Part shown: in pieces, positions 21,637 through 32,179 of the stretch
How the letters are laid out: every line of letters begins with the position of its first letter
Numbering within the stretch: position 1 is the stretch's first letter
Assembly: GCA_038503065.1 (NCBI GenBank)
Contig: JBCAMK010000020.1
Span: forward strand, 1,488,001 to 1,552,000
Source of the DNA: Paragyromitra xinjiangensis
Lineage: Eukaryota > Ascomycota > Pezizomycetes > Pezizales > Discinaceae
Direction of reading: 5' to 3'
Length of the DNA stretch: 64,000 nucleotides
Notes under the pieces: generated by a model
What the model was told of the DNA's origin: nothing
What the model saw: only the letters and a program-made list of their open reading frames with translations
Database searches by the model: none
Made by a program: the position numbers and the translations under genes

Positions 21637-24369
21637 ATGGCAGCAGGATCACCTGATATACGCCTCGAGGGTGATGGTAATAGCGTCAGGAGTAGCCAGG
21701 AGCTGGCTATGGCCCAAACGACTCAAGATCAATTACAGACAAATGGTAGTGAGAGAGGTACCGGAAGTGCCAGCCAAGGCCCAGAGCGGACAGTGCAAAC
21801 ATACAAGAGGCCTGCCCCTGCTAATAAGCCGCCAATTACCCTCCCAGAATATTATAACTCCATCCTACAGCCATCCTCCGAAGGTCCAGGAGATGCTTGT
21901 GCAAACTTAAGCATGCTATACGTTCCAGCACCCGATCTTAAAGATGACCTTTGGAAACAGGTCCGAAAAGCCCCTGCCTGGGAATATGCCCCGCGACTAG
22001 AATTCTTAAATCGCCTTTTTTATGCTTGTAAAGCATCTGGCATTCAAAAGTGTGATAATGAGAAATGCACTTCGTCTAAAGAGACTCTCCGGAACATGAT
22101 TCCAGGCCCTACGAATTGGGACGGCTTTGAGCACTGGGCTTTACAGCTGGCAGCGTGCTTATGTTCGAAAAATGCGGAGGTGCACGATCAGCGCCGAGGT
22201 CCTCAACTCTGCGCTTTGCCAGCTGTTATCATTGCAGCGGTCGATGATCACGATTTAAAGCCTCCCCGACCTCCCCTGGAATACGTCTATTCGGCTGGGG
22301 CAGCCAAGAACCCATTCCCAGATTGGGCAGGAACGTTGACGTTATCAAATGTTCTTGGTACTCTTTCATGGTTAAACGGGATGGCTACCGGGAACCACGA
22401 TGTCGTACTTGAGCCAATTGATATGCTGAATCCTGAGCTTCGCAGTGCTGAAGATCAGGAGCAGGGTGGGATCTTCACTGGTCTGATAGTGCAGGCCATT
22501 GACAGAGCGAGAAGTTTCCAACTCTGCCCACATCGTACCTGGGCTATAGCTGCGGTTCTTCCCGGTAAGGAATTCAATCTGCCAGCACTTATTCCTCCCA
22601 TCGGAAAAATTCCGGTCTTAGGTCATGTTGGCCACGATCATTGCACAGCCGATTTCTGCGAAGAGTCCAGCGTCAATTTTACGTCGGTGGCACAACTTCA
22701 CGAGTGTCAGAACTTGCCTCTAACCACACCCCGAAGAGAAAGGGGGCACTTTCTCTCTTTCCTCCAAGCACGCTTCGTCAAGCTTCCATTCCGGTCTCAT
22801 TTGAAGAAAAATGAAGACCATCACTGCCAACGTATCAGGGGTAAATTTCGACAAAAGTTATTAACCGAACCCGCACTAGCTGGGAAACCTACGGCTTGGA
22901 GACTAGACGGAAACTCCATTATCGATCCAAGCCAACCATTCATGGCGATCTCGCACGTATGGGCAGATGGGACTGGAGTTGGGGCTTGGGCAGTTGGAGA
23001 GGTCAATGAGTGCTTATACAACTTTTTTCGCCAGATTGCAGAACAATTCTGTTGCGAGGGGATTTGGTGGGACACGATTTGCATCCCCCAAGATAGAAGG
23101 GCGCGCGCTCAGGCCATAAATAACATGCACGAAAATTATGCTGGGGCAAAAATTACACTGGTCCACGATCTTTATCTCCGCAACTGTGAATGGATCGATG
23201 CTGAGAGTGCGTGCTTCGCAATCGTTATGTCGTCGTGGTTCACCAGGGGCTGGACAGCGCTGGAACTAGCGAAGTCTCGTGAAGTTAAGGTGATATTCAA
23301 ATCGAACACCAACAGCCCTGTCATTAAGGATCTCGATGACGACATCCTTGCGAAAGCTGGTGAACCGTCTTCCCCTTGGCGTCAAGTGGCTACCACATCG
23401 ATTCTCAATCTGAGAAGTGCCCGGAAGGGAATCACTGATGTTAATGGCCTTTTGACCGCTCTTGGCCCGCGGTATACCTCTTGGTCAAGAGATAAGGCGA
23501 TAATCTCAGGTCTTCTGGCGGGAATTGAAGTCCCCGTAGAACTATCACAGCAGGAAGTTTACCAAAGAGTATTGATGAAGCTGGGCAAAATCTCCGATGG
23601 AAACCTTTTCCATAGTTCAGCAACAATGTCGAGGGGCTTCAGTTGGTGCCCAACCAGTCTACTTGATGTTCCACTAGCGTCAAACTTCTCTACCCCTCTA
23701 GAAATCCAGGAGAATGGAGATGTTGTTGGTTACTGGGGCGTAGTTGGCCCCACCGACAATATGCTGACGGAATACATCTGGAAAGACGTGCATCCCCTGA
23801 CGAAAGCGGCAACTCAGTTTGCTCTGAGACAAAGCGACAAACACCTGTGCCTAATTGAGCGTAAAGCCCCAGTCATTTCCAGAGCGTTGGTTGTGAAAGT
23901 TATGAGAAGGATCAACGAGGAGAACCCAACAGAGGTCCATTGCAAGATTATCGGTCCCGTATACTTTCGGTCTTTGGGAGGGAATGTCAAGGCCGGGGAG
24001 ATGGAGGTAAGGATAGGCGATACGGAGGGGATGATAGAGCTCGAAGGCGAAACTGCTTTAGATTATGCGTATAGGGTGTGGGAAGAGCGGAAGAAACATG
24101 ACTCTAGCGCCGTCGGAGGGATTCGGAAGCTCATAAAAACAGCGGGACCTGGAGGTGTCCGGTATATAGACGCACCAGAATTCTGGCATGGAACAAGTGC
24201 AGCTTTTGGAAAACCTGTTACAGCAAACACTATTACTCTCTCCCCGGAGGGCTGGGATAAGGGCTTCACATTGGGCAGAGAGCATGGTTTCCCGCAGGGG
24301 TGGGGGCCAGGTGTAGGCGTAGGAGCTTCAGCGGAAGAAGACGAAACAAATTCTGTTCATATTGGTTAA
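21637..24369 (+). CDS. HET-domain protein 1
   Basis: Intronless, 910 aa. The HET domain, a TIR-like module of fungal heterokaryon incompatibility proteins that can trigger cell death, lies at about residues 432-560. Its diagnostic motifs are AISHVWADGTGVG, GIWWDTICIPQDRRAR, AINNMHENYAGAKITLVHD and SSWFTRGWTALELAKS. Upstream, a ~400-residue region shared with the other three HET proteins has ASGIQKCDNEKCTSSKETL, FEHWALQLAACLCS, TLSWLNGMATG, and a Cys/His motif GHDHCTADFC...QLHEC. Downstream come LGPRYTSWSRDKAIISGLL, LFHSSATMSRGFSWCP and a divergent Gly-rich tail. About 35 extra residues (near 370-405) follow QLHEC and could be an unspliced or newly acquired segment. Start: first ATG, after CCAAAT. 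Confidence 0.88.
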   Translation: MAAGSPDIRLEGDGNSVRSSQELAMAQTTQDQLQTNGSERGTGSASQGPERTVQTYKRPAPANKPPITLPEYYNSILQPSSEGPGDACANLSMLYVPAPDLKDDLWKQVRKAPAWEYAPRLEFLNRLFYACKASGIQKCDNEKCTSSKETLRNMIPGPTNWDGFEHWALQLAACLCSKNAEVHDQRRGPQLCALPAVIIAAVDDHDLKPPRPPLEYVYSAGAAKNPFPDWAGTLTLSNVLGTLSWLNGMATGNHDVVLEPIDMLNPELRSAEDQEQGGIFTGLIVQAIDRARSFQLCPHRTWAIAAVLPGKEFNLPALIPPIGKIPVLGHVGHDHCTADFCEESSVNFTSVAQLHECQNLPLTTPRRERGHFLSFLQARFVKLPFRSHLKKNEDHHCQRIRGKFRQKLLTEPALAGKPTAWRLDGNSIIDPSQPFMAISHVWADGTGVGAWAVGEVNECLYNFFRQIAEQFCCEGIWWDTICIPQDRRARAQAINNMHENYAGAKITLVHDLYLRNCEWIDAESACFAIVMSSWFTRGWTALELAKSREVKVIFKSNTNSPVIKDLDDDILAKAGEPSSPWRQVATTSILNLRSARKGITDVNGLLTALGPRYTSWSRDKAIISGLLAGIEVPVELSQQEVYQRVLMKLGKISDGNLFHSSATMSRGFSWCPTSLLDVPLASNFSTPLEIQENGDVVGYWGVVGPTDNMLTEYIWKDVHPLTKAATQFALRQSDKHLCLIERKAPVISRALVVKVMRRINEENPTEVHCKIIGPVYFRSLGGNVKAGEMEVRIGDTEGMIELEGETALDYAYRVWEERKKHDSSAVGGIRKLIKTAGPGGVRYIDAPEFWHGTSAAFGKPVTANTITLSPEGWDKGFTLGREHGFPQGWGPGVGVGASAEEDETNSVHIG

Positions 24370-25129
24370 ACACACATATGCAAATGAACCCATTATATAT
24401 GCACACCTAATTATAAAACTAGCTATTGGGTGAAGGTGGGAGACGTTTGAATGAACCACTTGCCCCACAGCGCAAGTAAATGCATCAGTAAATGCAAAAC
24501 ATTAATTGCGTGAGAAAGTTATTAACGAAGTCATCAGTAGAAACACTGTTTCTGGAGCCAAATACTTATACGGGAAAAGTATCAGTAAAGGCATCAGTAA
24601 ATGTGTAGTTAGGGAAATTTGATGCCCCTCCCGTGCCATTTCCCCCATTTCCCACCCAGCCTAGGCCGAGTGGGTCTGATCTTGAAATCATCCTTAAAAA
24701 GGATAGATTCTAGGGTTTTGAATCTGTACTCTTGGGGTCTAAGATCTGAGTTACTTGCTCATATATATTAATTTTAATTGACTGTTGACCTCCAAAAGAC
24801 TTGCACTTTCTTGATGCATTCCCGGACCAATGATCAAGCTAAAGAAATTCAACTTTGTAAAGTAATAATGTATGAGAAAATAATAGAAAAGAAAAACCCC
24901 AACCACCATTTCTTAACCGAAAAACCCCACCTATGCCACGTTATTTCAGGCGGCTCAGGCCTCCCAGCTACCTCTACTACATAAATAGCCCGAAATCCCC
25001 TTGCTACAAACATCCAGACAGTATCCCTTTCCATTCTTACTATTGACTTTATAATTTTATCTCTTCGATTCCTACAATCTCCATTCCCACCAGCACCTCC
25101 GTCCATCCACTCCGCTTCCCACTCCCTAT
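24370..25129. other. Convergent intergenic with short direct repeats
   Basis: Short CATCAGTAAATG-type direct repeats occur at about 24480-24605. On the minus strand a 122-codon frame (24849..25217) ends in a Trp/Phe-rich hydrophobic segment. It could be an alternative spliced 3' end of HET protein 2 but is not supported further. Confidence 0.4.
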
Positions 25130-27592
25130 TCAACACTTGAGCTTGGAAATGCTTAGATATAAGATAAGTAAAACTATCAACAAGAAAGGCACCAAGATTC
25201 GCCACGTTAGAGCACATATCAATCGAGATAACGGTGAACTAGCAGTTTGGCTTTGATCAATCGGTTCAGGGGTGGTAGACGGGACGGAGATGTCGGACTG
25301 GCAGCAGCATGCCATCGGTAACGCACGATCAATGCGCCATTTCACCGCAACTAAACAAGCATAGATGTCTTCTGATGCCTTAGATTCTTCACCAACGTCA
25401 CAAAGTCGAATATCTACGGATCCATGATCGGCCAACTTAGCGACAGCATCCGGCTGGCCAAGAACCACGGTTCCCACAATCTCGCAATCCATAGGTTCCT
25501 TGTGTTCAAGCTTAACCTTAAGGATCAGTCCTCTTGCATAATTTGAAGGATCCTTTACAAGGATGTAGCTGCGCGGGTTTGCCAAGGCGAACTCTGTCCT
25601 CGCACGCATGAGAGGGTGGTTATCTGCTGGGAGTATGCTCATGTTGGCCGCATACATGCTGAGGCAGCTTAACGACACACACCCAACGAGGTCGCCGTTC
25701 TCTTTTACCCGAAGAGCAATATGGCCACCCTTTCGTGAGGGTGGCATTCTGAATAGGTCTGAAGGGCACCAACGAAAACCAGCCGTCCCCATCGTTGTCA
25801 TTCCGTGGAAGAGGTTGCCAATCTGCACTTTGGAGAGCCGCCTGAGCACTGCCTGATAGACTTCTATCTGTGATAATGAGGCCGGATTTTCGACGCCAAC
25901 AAGAAGCCCAGCAATAATAGCCTTATCCCTTGCCCAAGACGTGTATCGTGGCCCCAAAGCAGTAAGAAGGTCATTGAGGGTATTGATTTTACCCATGACA
26001 CTGCGGATGAGATCTGTCGCCACATGGTGGTAGGAATGGGTAACTTCTCCTTTCTTGGCCATTATTTCATCAAGCTTAGATAGTCGAAGACTACCTTTGT
26101 CACTAAACAGCACTTGGACAGTGCCTGGACGAGACACCGCCAGTTCCAGAGCAGTCCAGCCTCTGGTAAACCAAGAAGACATCACAATCGCGAAGCATGC
26201 TTCAGCAGGAGTGACCCATTGCATAGTACTGAGATAGCAATCATGGACAAGTGTGACTTTAGCACGCGCATAATTGTTGTGCATATTGTTGATGGCGTGG
26301 ATGCGAGCCTTCTTCTCCGTCGGTAAGCAAGTGGCGTCCCACCAAATACCCTCACAGCCGAGGCTGGCTGCAATGATACAAAAGGTCCTATAAACGCATC
26401 CGTTCACAATACCTCTCGGCCAAGTCCCGGTGCCTGTTCCATCAGACCACACGTGGGAGATTGCCATGAATGACTGGTCTTCATTGATGATCGACAGCCC
26501 ATCGAGGGCCCATGCAGTCGGTATGAAAGTATTAGTGTGCTCTAGTTGCCTCTCTATTGCGGCCACTAACTTGTCGTGGGGAAATAGGCCTTCTGTTTTG
26601 CGACAGTCTGCATGTGAATCAGGGCACATGTGTAACTGCTCGACTCCGGTAAAGTCCAGATAAAGATGTGCGCAGTAGTCGGGAACACAAGCATCATGGC
26701 CGGTATGAGACCAGATACGCGGTACAGAAGGCATGCAGGGAAGAAGTGTCAACATGCTGATCTGCTGGCCAGGGGAATTTTGTGCAAGAGACCAGACTCT
26801 CTGTGGACAAAGCCCCAAGTCTTTTACCCGTTCCGTACTGGCGAGTACCTTTGGACCAAGTAGGCGTGCGATATGCAAACTTGGATGGTGGAATTCATAG
26901 ATGCCGGTTCTTGATATCCCTTTCAACCATGAAACAAGTCTGAAAACCTCAGTGAGGTCAACAGAACTTGCCCAACTTAAATACTCGCTGTTGACCTTCT
27001 CGAAAGCTTCTTTGTCCGTTTTATCCAATAACACACAATCTTCTGTCCGATCGACGAATTCCTGAGCAATACACGGGAGGTATAGCGACGTCCGCCCAGT
27101 AGGGAACATCCACCGACCCCCCGAGAACTCCGACCCGCAACCTACTAATTGAAGAACCCAATCTTCAAATCCCGGCCATGTCGGACATCGTGGCATAAGA
27201 TCAATGAAAGTTGCTGGGGCGCATTTGCATTTCCGGATGAGTGATGCTCGGGCACCGACAAACAGGATATGTACGGGGCCAGGAGCAATCTGCAAGTTCA
27301 AATCAGACATGTCGCGGTGATACTCTTTAAACAACCACGGATCGCAATTGCGGCCAAACAATTCTTCTCCAATACCCCGATTGCGGCAACTTCCATCCCC
27401 ATCATCTCCCTCGGACTCGTGCAAAATCGTATTGTAAAACGTCCTGTAGGGAATCGTCTGCCCGTTACCGTCGCGATACGTGGGCGGAATATTCACCTCG
27501 GGAGACTCCCGTTCACCATATATACTGGTTCTGAATTCAAGATCTAACTCTATGAGCATTGAACCAAGGAGGCAGATCGGTGTCCAAACCAT
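25130..27592 (-). CDS. HET-domain protein 2 with C-terminal membrane anchor
   Basis: Intronless, 820 aa, convergent with HET protein 1. HET domain at about residues 375-500: AISHVWSDGTGTG, GIWWDATCLPTEKKAR, AINNMHNNYARAKVTLVHD, SSWFTRGWTALELAVS. The shared N-terminal region is present but degenerate in the first Cys cluster (RKCKCAPATF). The second Cys/His motif is intact (GHDACVPDYC...QLHMC), as are SWLKGIS and LCPQRVWSLAQ. Downstream of the domain are LGPRYTSWARDKAIIAGLL and LFHGMTTMGTAGFRWCP. It ends in about 22 strongly hydrophobic residues (WRILVPFLLIVLLILYLSIS) followed by KLKC, a tail anchor the other three lack. Start taken at 27592; a second in-frame Met 12 codons in is possible. Confidence 0.86.
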   Translation of the reverse strand: MVWTPICLLGSMLIELDLEFRTSIYGERESPEVNIPPTYRDGNGQTIPYRTFYNTILHESEGDDGDGSCRNRGIGEELFGRNCDPWLFKEYHRDMSDLNLQIAPGPVHILFVGARASLIRKCKCAPATFIDLMPRCPTWPGFEDWVLQLVGCGSEFSGGRWMFPTGRTSLYLPCIAQEFVDRTEDCVLLDKTDKEAFEKVNSEYLSWASSVDLTEVFRLVSWLKGISRTGIYEFHHPSLHIARLLGPKVLASTERVKDLGLCPQRVWSLAQNSPGQQISMLTLLPCMPSVPRIWSHTGHDACVPDYCAHLYLDFTGVEQLHMCPDSHADCRKTEGLFPHDKLVAAIERQLEHTNTFIPTAWALDGLSIINEDQSFMAISHVWSDGTGTGTWPRGIVNGCVYRTFCIIAASLGCEGIWWDATCLPTEKKARIHAINNMHNNYARAKVTLVHDCYLSTMQWVTPAEACFAIVMSSWFTRGWTALELAVSRPGTVQVLFSDKGSLRLSKLDEIMAKKGEVTHSYHHVATDLIRSVMGKINTLNDLLTALGPRYTSWARDKAIIAGLLVGVENPASLSQIEVYQAVLRRLSKVQIGNLFHGMTTMGTAGFRWCPSDLFRMPPSRKGGHIALRVKENGDLVGCVSLSCLSMYAANMSILPADNHPLMRARTEFALANPRSYILVKDPSNYARGLILKVKLEHKEPMDCEIVGTVVLGQPDAVAKLADHGSVDIRLCDVGEESKASEDIYACLVAVKWRIDRALPMACCCQSDISVPSTTPEPIDQSQTASSPLSRLICALTWRILVPFLLIVLLILYLSISKLKC

Positions 27593-29030
27593 GTCTCAAG
27601 CCTTTCGGGTCAACCTTCTTAGGGACCTGCCACCCCATTCTGAACATGACTACTGGAGCTGGGGTGATATCCGGGTTTTGGCACACTATACTCGTTAGAC
27701 TCAACAAACGGGCGAGGTTAATAGCACGCCGTAAGCGTTGAAAGGGACAGACATGTCGTATCTCTAAGATGCTGGTCAAAGAGGAACAATACTAAGCAGG
27801 GGTTATCAGCCGCAGCACGATCACTGATAATAACCCTAACCCTGTATTTAATTAGGTTTAGATCAGGTTTAATTTGGCCACCGTCTTTTGAGCAGTATCT
27901 TGAGATCTGTCCTTTCTACCGTTTACGGCAATCCGAGAATTGACTGACCGTTCGATTGTGTCTGATCTTTAGAGCGCTGTGACGTTCTATAGGTCACAAT
28001 AGAAGGTTTATGTCGCGGATACGTTTAGAATGAAAGATGACCCGAGGTGGTTCACCCTCGCCAATATAGTAGTTAAGAATATTTTCTTCGTGTGGGGTAG
28101 ATTACGCTAGGATGAAGAATAGTTGATTCGAACGCTGTTATACTAAATCTGGGGCAAAGCCAACGAGTCCAAGGATTTATAGGGTGTAAACAATACTGTA
28201 GAAGCGCGAGGAGACCTACATGTATGTTCTTTGGAATTTCTGTCCTTCCTTTCTACCTTTCCCTACGGTCCTCATGACGAAAGCTCGAGTTACCTAAAGA
28301 TAGAGCGAGTGAGGCAGGCCGTGCACAGCACACGATGCATGGCTATTCAATGATCCGTTCACAGTTTTCTAATCAGACTTAGTCGATGAAGGTTACTAGT
28401 CGTATTTTAAACATTAAATCGACCGAAACGCACAGCCCGGCTAAATTTTCAATGACTAGTATGCAAGGCCCGACCGTATCTATTGCAATTGAAACCACCA
28501 CGACATGTGGGCGAGAGCAGCCAGTCCAAGAGCTCCGACGGAGGCTATGCGCAGAATGGGAAGTGCGCGAAAAAACACACGACCAGGACACAACCAACTC
28601 CGCCATACACACCCCTCACGTTACCTGCGTCGATTTTTGTTCGCGGGAGGGATCTTGAGATTTTCAGTTATACTGTCCAATAGGTATGTTAGACAAAACC
28701 AGAACATTGAGCCCTAGTCAAGGAATACGAGCACAAAAGCTCCCCAAGATTTACGTGCACCTCCCCCACATTAGCCCTCGCAGAGTCGGCCCGACCACAA
28801 AATATAAACAAGATTCGGTCAATCCGAAGTCCTTTCCCGCAGTACAGATTTCATTTCACTCACCACTATAGAACTTTGGTAATCGCTACGCAGGTGATTT
28901 AACAATACTCATCAAAAGATATAATCTAAGTTTGAAGGTATATTAACTATCCGTTAGTGAGCTATGCAAAGACCTCCTTAACCTAACAAGTGAAGATACT
29001 CCAGGAACTGAAAATTGATCCTACCCAACC
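27593..29030. other. Divergent intergenic between HET genes 2 and 3
   Basis: About 1.4 kb without a supported gene, holding two divergent HET promoters. A two-unit telomere-like motif AACCCTAACCCT lies at 27832..27843. Confidence 0.5.
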
Positions 29031-31640
29031 ATGAACTGGACGCCTAATGCTTCATTACTGCTACCATCAAAAAAATTACACGCCAATCCTTGTCGCAACC
29101 CAGAGTCAAGGTGGCCTCCGGACAGTGTCCAGCCGCCCGGGGCAGTACGTATGGCAGCAATGTTACCTTCGTCGATCAGTATCAAGGGTGTGCCAGCCAC
29201 AATTACAGAAATATGTTCCAAACTGTTCCCTCCCCACGACACTCGTCCCAGTATCGTCTACTATGAGGACGCCGAGGAGATATTGGGATGTACAAGGCCG
29301 GCCCCGTTCTCTCTTTCTGGGAGTGGAATCGTACAGTCCTTGTATGATGAGTGCATACCTTATCTACTCCAAACCTGCCGCAATGAAAAATGTGTTCGTT
29401 TCAAAGAAATTCTCGATCAGTTGGCACCGCCTTGCACAACATGGGTGGGTTTTAGGGAGTGGGCATTACAGTTAGCTGCCTGTTTCTGCTCGTCACCTCC
29501 TGATCGACCTCTGATCGGTGAACCGTTTGGCTTATGGTCCATAATGTGCAAAATTGCATACACCATCGTTCACTGCAATAACCTCCGCGCGCACAAGAGT
29601 TCCCTTGCAGATACGGGGCCTAGGGCTTGGGAGACGAGTGTATGTTTGCCAGACATAATCGAATTGTGCTCATGGCTCAATTCTATATTCAATGCACGGT
29701 ATGAGGTATTGTACCCACATGCTGAGAGCGAAGCAACCATTGCCGAATTTGATCAACAGATCCTCGCGGCTCTAAAAAGGTCAGTTAGCCTTCAGCTCTG
29801 CCCGCAGCGGATCTCTTCCATTGCTCTAAACCTTCCTGGTGGAGAACTTAACCTGCCAGCTCTTATACCCCGTGCTGTACGGCGTATCTTCACTGCTTCA
29901 AAGGGGTTACATTCACTACCAGTAAAACCACCTATTCCACCAGGTATCCATGTCATCGTGCTGGATCTCCCTTGTGAGGATATTCACCTGCTTATTGATG
30001 AAGCCCAAGCACCCCCCGGGGAGATAACATGGGAGATGGTGCGGGGGGTAATTAGCTATATTGAGAACAAAGATGCGCAGTGGTACGGCCTATTGGTAGA
30101 GAAGAACGAAATTACCGACAGCACCCAATTACCCACAGCCCCCGGGCTCGGCAGAATGTCGATTCGTAACCCAAAATTTTCGTCGAAATCCATACATCAC
30201 GGTTGTTCCGTAGACATATGTGAAGAATCTGCGAAAAACTTCACATCCGTCAAGCAGCTCCACTTGTGCAGTGAGTATCCTACCACCGAGAAAGACTGGC
30301 GCAGTTGTTATCCTCGATGTGCTACCATGGAGTTTCCTCAGGATTTATTGATTGAAGCTACCAAGAAGAGCGTTACTGCATGGTCATTAGACGGAAAATC
30401 GATCATCAGGGAAGGCCAGCCCTTTATGGCTATCTCACACGTATGGGCCGATGGGACTGGGACTGGTGTTCAGCCCCCCGGGACCGTCAATGAATGCCTA
30501 TTCAATTTCTTCCGTGAGGCTGCAGAAAAGGTTGGATGCAAAGGGATTTGGTGGGACACCATTAGCATCCCGATGGATAAAGAAGCTCGTTGCATCGCTA
30601 TAAACAACATGCATCTAAACTATGAGCAGGCCAAGGTTACCCTTGTTCATGACCGCTCACTCGCAAGTTTCAAGTGGTCCGACCATGACCCTGGCAGTGC
30701 ATGCTTCGCTATCATCATGTCACCCTGGTTCAGTCGAGGTTGGACCGCTCTGGAGCTAGCTAAATCGAAGATTGTCAAGGTTTTGTTCGCCAACAAAGTC
30801 ATAAAGGATCTCGACAAGGACATTTTGGCACAGGTCGGGAAGCCAAGCTCCCCGTCCCATCAGCTGGCAACCACCGCAATTCTCTCATTACGAGGCATTG
30901 GTGATAGAAAAGTTGATATCGATACCGTTTTGACATCCCTAGGACCACGATATACGTCTTGGTCGCGAGACAGGGCAATCATAGCAGGCCTCTTAGTTAG
31001 CATAGAACACAAGGCCGACGTAACACAGCAGGAGATTTACAGAATGATCCTGAAAGAGATCGGGGAAATCTCCAGTGCCCAACTTTTCCACGAGTCAACA
31101 ACAATGTCCGATGAAGATTTCGCTTGGTGCCCCACAGACCTGTTTCGGATGACACCTTCCATTGGTACAGCTATCCGGCCATCGACCCAGTTAGTGATAA
31201 GTAATGATGGCTTTCTCGTCGGCCCTTGGAAGGTTTGGTGCCTCTCTGCTTGCAAAGATTCAATCGAGTTCCCCTCCAGCAGCGTCCATGCACTTGTACG
31301 TTTGAACCTTCGGTTAGCGTTGCGGGAAACTAAAAAACACCTTTTGATTACCGAACTTGAGGACTTCCATCCAGTGAAAGGCATGCTTGTGCGACTTATT
31401 AAATCCCAACCTCAGCCATGCAAAAATACCGGCATAGCAACTACAGTAAAACCTATCATAATTCCAGCCTATCATATTTCCATACCTATCATATTTCCAA
31501 CCAGCAGCTACCGCAAACTTCGTTCTATGGGAAAAACCTGTCTTATTTCCATCCCTATCATAATCCCATTTCCAGCAGATTCCCAGCATATAAATTTGCT
31601 AATTTCCAGAGTTACCCGGATAATGAGAAGATTTTTGTAG
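29031..31640 (+). CDS. HET-domain protein 3, 3' end overwritten by a MITE
   Basis: As it stands the frame encodes 869 aa from ATG 29031. HET domain at about residues 465-590: AISHVWADGTGTG, GIWWDTISIPMDKEAR, AINNMHLNYEQAKVTLVHD, SPWFSRGWTALELAKS. The shared N-terminal region has CRNEKCVRFKEIL, FREWALQLAACFCS, LCPQRISSIALNLPGG and a Cys motif HHGCSVDIC...QLHLC. About 90 residues not found in the paralogues lie between LIPRAVRR and that motif. Native sequence runs to residue ~804 (GIATT). The last ~65 residues are read from the inserted element (31444..31902), giving low-complexity Ile/Pro-rich sequence (VKPIIIPAYHISIPIIFP). The original 3' end survives beyond the element at 31905..32179. Confidence 0.85.
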   Translation: MNWTPNASLLLPSKKLHANPCRNPESRWPPDSVQPPGAVRMAAMLPSSISIKGVPATITEICSKLFPPHDTRPSIVYYEDAEEILGCTRPAPFSLSGSGIVQSLYDECIPYLLQTCRNEKCVRFKEILDQLAPPCTTWVGFREWALQLAACFCSSPPDRPLIGEPFGLWSIMCKIAYTIVHCNNLRAHKSSLADTGPRAWETSVCLPDIIELCSWLNSIFNARYEVLYPHAESEATIAEFDQQILAALKRSVSLQLCPQRISSIALNLPGGELNLPALIPRAVRRIFTASKGLHSLPVKPPIPPGIHVIVLDLPCEDIHLLIDEAQAPPGEITWEMVRGVISYIENKDAQWYGLLVEKNEITDSTQLPTAPGLGRMSIRNPKFSSKSIHHGCSVDICEESAKNFTSVKQLHLCSEYPTTEKDWRSCYPRCATMEFPQDLLIEATKKSVTAWSLDGKSIIREGQPFMAISHVWADGTGTGVQPPGTVNECLFNFFREAAEKVGCKGIWWDTISIPMDKEARCIAINNMHLNYEQAKVTLVHDRSLASFKWSDHDPGSACFAIIMSPWFSRGWTALELAKSKIVKVLFANKVIKDLDKDILAQVGKPSSPSHQLATTAILSLRGIGDRKVDIDTVLTSLGPRYTSWSRDRAIIAGLLVSIEHKADVTQQEIYRMILKEIGEISSAQLFHESTTMSDEDFAWCPTDLFRMTPSIGTAIRPSTQLVISNDGFLVGPWKVWCLSACKDSIEFPSSSVHALVRLNLRLALRETKKHLLITELEDFHPVKGMLVRLIKSQPQPCKNTGIATTVKPIIIPAYHISIPIIFPTSSYRKLRSMGKTCLISIPIIIPFPADSQHINLLISRVTRIMRRFL

Positions 31641-31902
31641 ATATTTTCAACTTTTTCCACTTGGAAACACATCTCAACATGACCATCCATATCCCCTGTG
31701 AAGGCAGCCTCTTTTAGAATGGTTGTTGGTGTGCAATAGTGGTTCTCGTAGCCTGCTCCTTATGGATATCTTGCTGCCAAGCTCCTGGGTTAGGGTTATC
31801 GAGGCTCTAAGCGCCGCCAAGAAACCTATCGAAGTTCCATACCTATCATAATTCCAGCCAAACTCCAGGAACAGCCAACTGGAATTATGATAGGTTTTAC
31901 TG
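31444..31902. mobile_element. 459-bp Tc1/mariner-type MITE inserted in HET gene 3
   Basis: Perfect 24-bp terminal inverted repeats, 31444..31467 (begins CAGTAAAACC) and 31879..31902, are flanked by TA at 31442-31443 and 31903-31904, the expected target duplication. Subterminal copies of the CCTATCATAATTCC motif recur inside, e.g. at about 31470-31495 and 31840-31860. No transposase is encoded. The insertion separates coding sequence whose frame would be continuous if the element and one TA were absent. Confidence 0.88.
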
Positions 31903-31904
31903 TA

Positions 31905-32179
31905 CTTCATTGCCAGAAATTACCGCAATCTTTATTGGATTTGTACACCTTCGTGGGGCAAGGTACTCTGTCGAGCCATCGAAGATGCTTGTAAAGATAG
32001 GGAAAGGAACAGATCCGCAAGAGCTAGATCAAGGCGATATAGCATGTCGCTATCTATCGAAGGCCAAAGCTGACCTTAAGGGCACACCTTCATGGGAGAA
32101 CGGGGGTCTAAACCCTTGGGGTCACCGTGCTTGCGTGTGCGAGGGGCAAGATATCGGCCAACGATTTTTCTTTGGTTGA
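31905..32179 (+). pseudogene. Severed 3' end of HET gene 3
   Basis: The 91 codons after the MITE continue the frame of HET gene 3 as interrupted at 31443. The sequence (EITAIFIGFVHLRGARYSV ... MLVKIG ... ACRYLSKAKAD) aligns with the region of HET protein 1 containing KIIGPVYFRSLGGN, MEVRIGDTEG and DYAYRVW. It ends at a TGA at 32177-32179. There is no start of its own beyond a TTG. Confidence 0.75.

Noticed and set aside
24849..25217. Minus-strand 122-codon frame with a hydrophobic end as a separate gene
   Set aside because: It overlaps the 3' end of HET gene 2; at most it could be an alternative terminal exon, which sequence alone does not show.
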